Source of the DNA: Synergistaceae bacterium
GTDB taxonomy: Bacteria; Synergistota; Synergistia; Synergistales; Synergistaceae
NCBI GenBank assembly: GCA_031273585.1
Contig: JAISRP010000084.1
Span: 1-7,812 of the forward strand
Reading direction: 5' to 3'
Length of the DNA stretch: 7,812 bases
Shown: piece by piece, positions 5,803-7,812 of the stretch
How the letters are laid out: every line of letters starts with the position of its first letter
Position numbering within the stretch: the stretch's first letter is position 1
Program-made: the position numbers and the translations under genes
Notes under the pieces: model-generated
What the model was told of the DNA's origin: nothing
What the model saw: the letters and a program-made list of their open reading frames with translations, nothing else
Database searches by the model: none

Positions 5803-6838
5803 CGGGGGCCCGGGGAACGATCGGGAGCCCCCCGTCTACATCGCTATCACATCGAAAGGGAGAGGGTCTATGAGACGGATAGGGCTGAGGGATCTGTTGA
5901 ATTTTATGTCCTGGGGGCCTGGGATTGCCGTCCTGTGTCTCGTGATTTTCGTCGTTTTAATATGCGCCGCGAATTCGTTCTACACTGTTCCACTCGGATC
6001 GCAGGCGCTGCTGTTCGGGTTCGGCCGATACCTCGGGACGACGGAGCAGGGGCTGCACTTCAAGGTCCCGTGGGCCAAGGTGCTCAAGTTCGACGTCCAG
6101 GAGATACGGCGCTTCGAGTTCGGCGAGAAGACGGAGGTCACCGGCAGGCGGTATCAGGAGGACATAACGGAGCAGAAGATGGTAACGGCCGACAGCAAGA
6201 TACTGCTCATAAGCTGGGTCGCGCAGTGGCGCATATCCGACCCGTATCAGTATTTCGTCACGAACACAATCAACAGCGATAACGACTTCAGGCTCATCTC
6301 GGGCCTGGCCGAGGCCGATTTCCGCAAGGAGGTGGCCAACATGAAGTACGAGGACATACTGACGACCGGCAAGGTCGCCCTCTCCGCAAACTCCAAGGCG
6401 CGCATAGCCGGCACCTTCAAGCAGCTGGGCGTCGGAATCGCTATCGTCGACGTCCTGATAAGCGAGGTCAAGGTGCCGCCGTCCGTCCAGTCGTCCTACA
6501 ACGACGTGGAGACCGCAAAACAGGCGAAGACGTCAGCCATAAACGAGGCCGAGGCTTACGCGAACAAGGCGATCGAGGAGGCCAAGGGCATGGCGAACGT
6601 TGCGATAAACAACGCCGAGTCCTACAAGGTGAGCAAGGTAGCGGACGCCACCGTCGTGGCGACTCGGCTCGACTCCCTGAACGCGATGTACGAGAGCAAC
6701 CCCGAACTCGTCAGGACGAACATGTGGTACGAGAACATGGAGGACATAATGAGCAGGATAAACATAACGTTCATAGACGGCTCGAACACGAACAACATCT
6801 TCCTGGGCGACGTGCCCATAACTACGGGACAGAGATAG
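5783..6838 (+). CDS. hflK: HflK, SPFH-domain membrane protein of the FtsH-associated complex
   Basis: HflK and HflC form a large membrane assembly outside the FtsH protease and modulate its access to membrane substrates (known from E. coli). 351 aa, shorter than E. coli HflK and without its Gly/Pro-rich N-terminal region. The N-terminal 44 residues are polar and basic, one membrane span lies at about 46-63, then the SPFH domain begins at FYTVPLGSQALLFGFGRY and continues through GLHFKVPWAKV. A long Ala/Glu/Lys-rich helix follows from about 240 (VETAKQAKTSAINEAEAYAN). Start: TTG 5783 has AGGAGG at 6 nt spacing inside livF; an in-frame ATG at 5870 (codon 30) with AAAGGGAG upstream is a credible second choice. 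hflC follows after 13 nt. Named HflK and not a generic stomatin because of the tandem partner and its order. Confidence 0.9.
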   Translation: MAEEKNNGGPGNDREPPVYIAITSKGRGSMRRIGLRDLLNFMSWGPGIAVLCLVIFVVLICAANSFYTVPLGSQALLFGFGRYLGTTEQGLHFKVPWAKVLKFDVQEIRRFEFGEKTEVTGRRYQEDITEQKMVTADSKILLISWVAQWRISDPYQYFVTNTINSDNDFRLISGLAEADFRKEVANMKYEDILTTGKVALSANSKARIAGTFKQLGVGIAIVDVLISEVKVPPSVQSSYNDVETAKQAKTSAINEAEAYANKAIEEAKGMANVAINNAESYKVSKVADATVVATRLDSLNAMYESNPELVRTNMWYENMEDIMSRINITFIDGSNTNNIFLGDVPITTGQR

Positions 6839-6851
6839 GGGGCGGGCCAAG

Positions 6852-7706
6852 ATGAGGACAAGAGGTCTTGTCATAGCAGCCGTTCTGATCCTGCTGCTCT
6901 TAATCGGGCTGTCATTCCTGTATCAGCTCTACCCCTACGAGATAGCCCTCGTGACGAGATTCGGCGAGGTCAAGCAGGTGCAGAGGGCGCCCGGGCTTCA
7001 CGTCCGAATCCCGATGATAGACGACCTCACGAAGTACTCCTCGCGGCTCTACGAGTACTACAGCGACACCGCGAGCGTGATTACGTCGAACAAGCAGACG
7101 ATAGAGGTCGATATCCTGGCGACCTTCGTCATCACCGACCCGGAGAGGTTCTATCAGACGAGCCGCACCATAGAGAGGGCAATCCGCCGGCTCGACGACG
7201 TGACGTACTCCGTCATGCTCTCGATTGCCGGAAAGAACACGTTCGAGGACATCATAAACGACAACAGGGAGCCCATCCTGAAGGACATCCTGGACTCGAC
7301 GAGGGATCAGACGAAGGACTACGGCATAGACATCAAGACCGTCCAGTTCAAGAAGGTCCTCCTGCTCGCCGCCAACGAGGAGCAGGTCTACAAATCCATG
7401 ATAACGGAGCGGGAGAGGATATCGATCCAGACGCGCGCCGAGGGCGAGGCGCAGAGCAGTCAGATACGCTCGAAGGCCGACTGGGACGCGACGAAGATAG
7501 TGGCGGACGCCAACGTGAGGGCGGCCAAGATAAAGGCCGAGGGCGACTTCGAGGCCCAGGAGATAATAAACAGGGCCACCAAGACAAACGTGGAGCTGTA
7601 CGCCTACATGAAGCGCCTCGAGATGTACAGGACGAGCATAAAACCAGGCACGAACGTCATAACCAACCCAAGCGGCGGCGTGTTCAAAAACCTGCTGACG
7701 CCGTAA
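6852..7706 (+). CDS. hflC: HflC, SPFH-domain membrane protein, partner of HflK
   Basis: Partner of HflK in the FtsH-modulating complex. 284 aa. One N-terminal signal anchor at about 6-24 (LVIAAVLILLLLIGLSFLY) is followed by the SPFH domain starting YPYEIALVTRFGEV and GLHVRIPMIDD. The family-typical helix ERERISIQTRAEGEAQ leads into repeats rich in Ala, Lys and Glu (KADWDATKIVADANVRAAKI, then EGDFEAQEI). The product ends shortly after, so it lacks the extended tail of some homologues. ATG at 6852 has only a G-rich AGGGGGCGGG upstream, consistent with coupling to hflK. It is the last gene of the operon, with a terminator about 40 nt beyond the stop. Not a protease itself, despite old annotations. 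Confidence 0.92.
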   Translation: MRTRGLVIAAVLILLLLIGLSFLYQLYPYEIALVTRFGEVKQVQRAPGLHVRIPMIDDLTKYSSRLYEYYSDTASVITSNKQTIEVDILATFVITDPERFYQTSRTIERAIRRLDDVTYSVMLSIAGKNTFEDIINDNREPILKDILDSTRDQTKDYGIDIKTVQFKKVLLLAANEEQVYKSMITERERISIQTRAEGEAQSSQIRSKADWDATKIVADANVRAAKIKAEGDFEAQEIINRATKTNVELYAYMKRLEMYRTSIKPGTNVITNPSGGVFKNLLTP

Positions 7707-7726
7707 CGCCAGGCAAGGACAAGACC

Positions 7727-7790
7727 GCGGGCGCCGCCCGCCCCCGCCGGGGGACCAGACCCCCGGACCCCCATTTTCTTTTTTTTATTT
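7727..7790 (+). terminator. Terminator of the liv-hflKC operon
   Basis: Two stems follow hflC. The first is GCGGGC (7727-7732) with GCCCGC (7736-7741) around a 3-nt loop. The second is CCGGGGG (7747-7753) with CCCCCGG (7760-7766), loop ACCAGA. A T-rich run (7774-7790, interrupted by one C and one A) follows. The 7-nt gap to the T-run closes if GGGGG (7749-7753) pairs instead with CCCCC at 7768-7772. Either fold gives a strong Rho-independent terminator for the plus strand. Confidence 0.85.
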
Positions 7791-7808
7791 TCGCCCTGCT
7801 GGCGAAAA
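7788..7808. repeat. Perfect inverted repeat at right edge
   Basis: TTTTCGCC (7788-7795) and GGCGAAAA (7801-7808) form an 8-bp stem over CTGCT; past an A/G mismatch, TTT/AAA extends it. It overlaps the end of the operon's T-run. The sequence after it is cut off by the window, so its role (second terminator, or part of the next gene's control region) cannot be judged. Confidence 0.6.
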
Positions 7809-7812
7809 GAAA

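Noticed and set aside
7348..7587. Minus-strand 79-codon frame inside hflC
   Set aside because: Low-complexity Ser/Pro/Arg translation typical of an antisense shadow of a GC-rich gene.

Overview
The window comes from a fairly GC-rich bacterium. The genes use AGG for arginine and ATA for isoleucine heavily, and two of them (livH and hflK) start with TTG. A Sec-exported Leu/Ile/Val-binding protein next to an HflK/HflC pair means Bacteria. An amino-acid-fermenting lineage such as Synergistota would fit the codon habits and the gene content, but this is inference from style and not from any marker gene.

Layout. Left edge, minus strand (1-734): the first 140 codons of a prephenate dehydrogenase (tyrA, cut by the window edge), preceded by a leader of about 275 nt. 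This leader is the most interesting part of the window. It has a near-consensus promoter (TTGACA-17-TATAAA), a 39-codon leader ORF with a good ribosome site and a Tyr/Phe-rich stretch, a Rho-independent terminator only 28 nt before the tyrA start, and an upstream segment inside the leader ORF that is perfectly complementary over 9 nt to the 5' arm of the terminator. Together these look like a transcription attenuator controlling tyrosine synthesis. Middle (735-1138): no confident gene. It holds a doubtful minus-strand open frame and, divergent from tyrA, the promoter of the liv operon with a perfect 16-bp tandem repeat beside it. The 9-mer GATTTTGCG lies 3-4 nt upstream of the -35 box of both promoters.

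Plus strand (1139-7790): a short translated leader ORF ending in an ATGA overlap, then livK-livH-livM-livG-livF, a complete ABC importer for branched-chain amino acids (binding protein, two permeases, two ATPases). It continues without a break into hflK-hflC, the membrane SPFH pair that in well-studied bacteria associates with the FtsH protease. Genes from livH on are spaced by -20 to +13 nt, so they are very probably one transcript. The only large gap, between livK and livH, holds a long GC-rich stem-loop without a U-tract, of the kind that lets the binding protein be made in excess. A strong hairpin plus T-tract ends the operon at about 7790, followed by another inverted repeat at the right edge.

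How they work together: the liv genes import Leu/Ile/Val, HflKC probably tunes membrane proteolysis, and tyrA is an independent, divergently transcribed biosynthetic gene. No mobile element, CRISPR array, tRNA or rRNA was seen.
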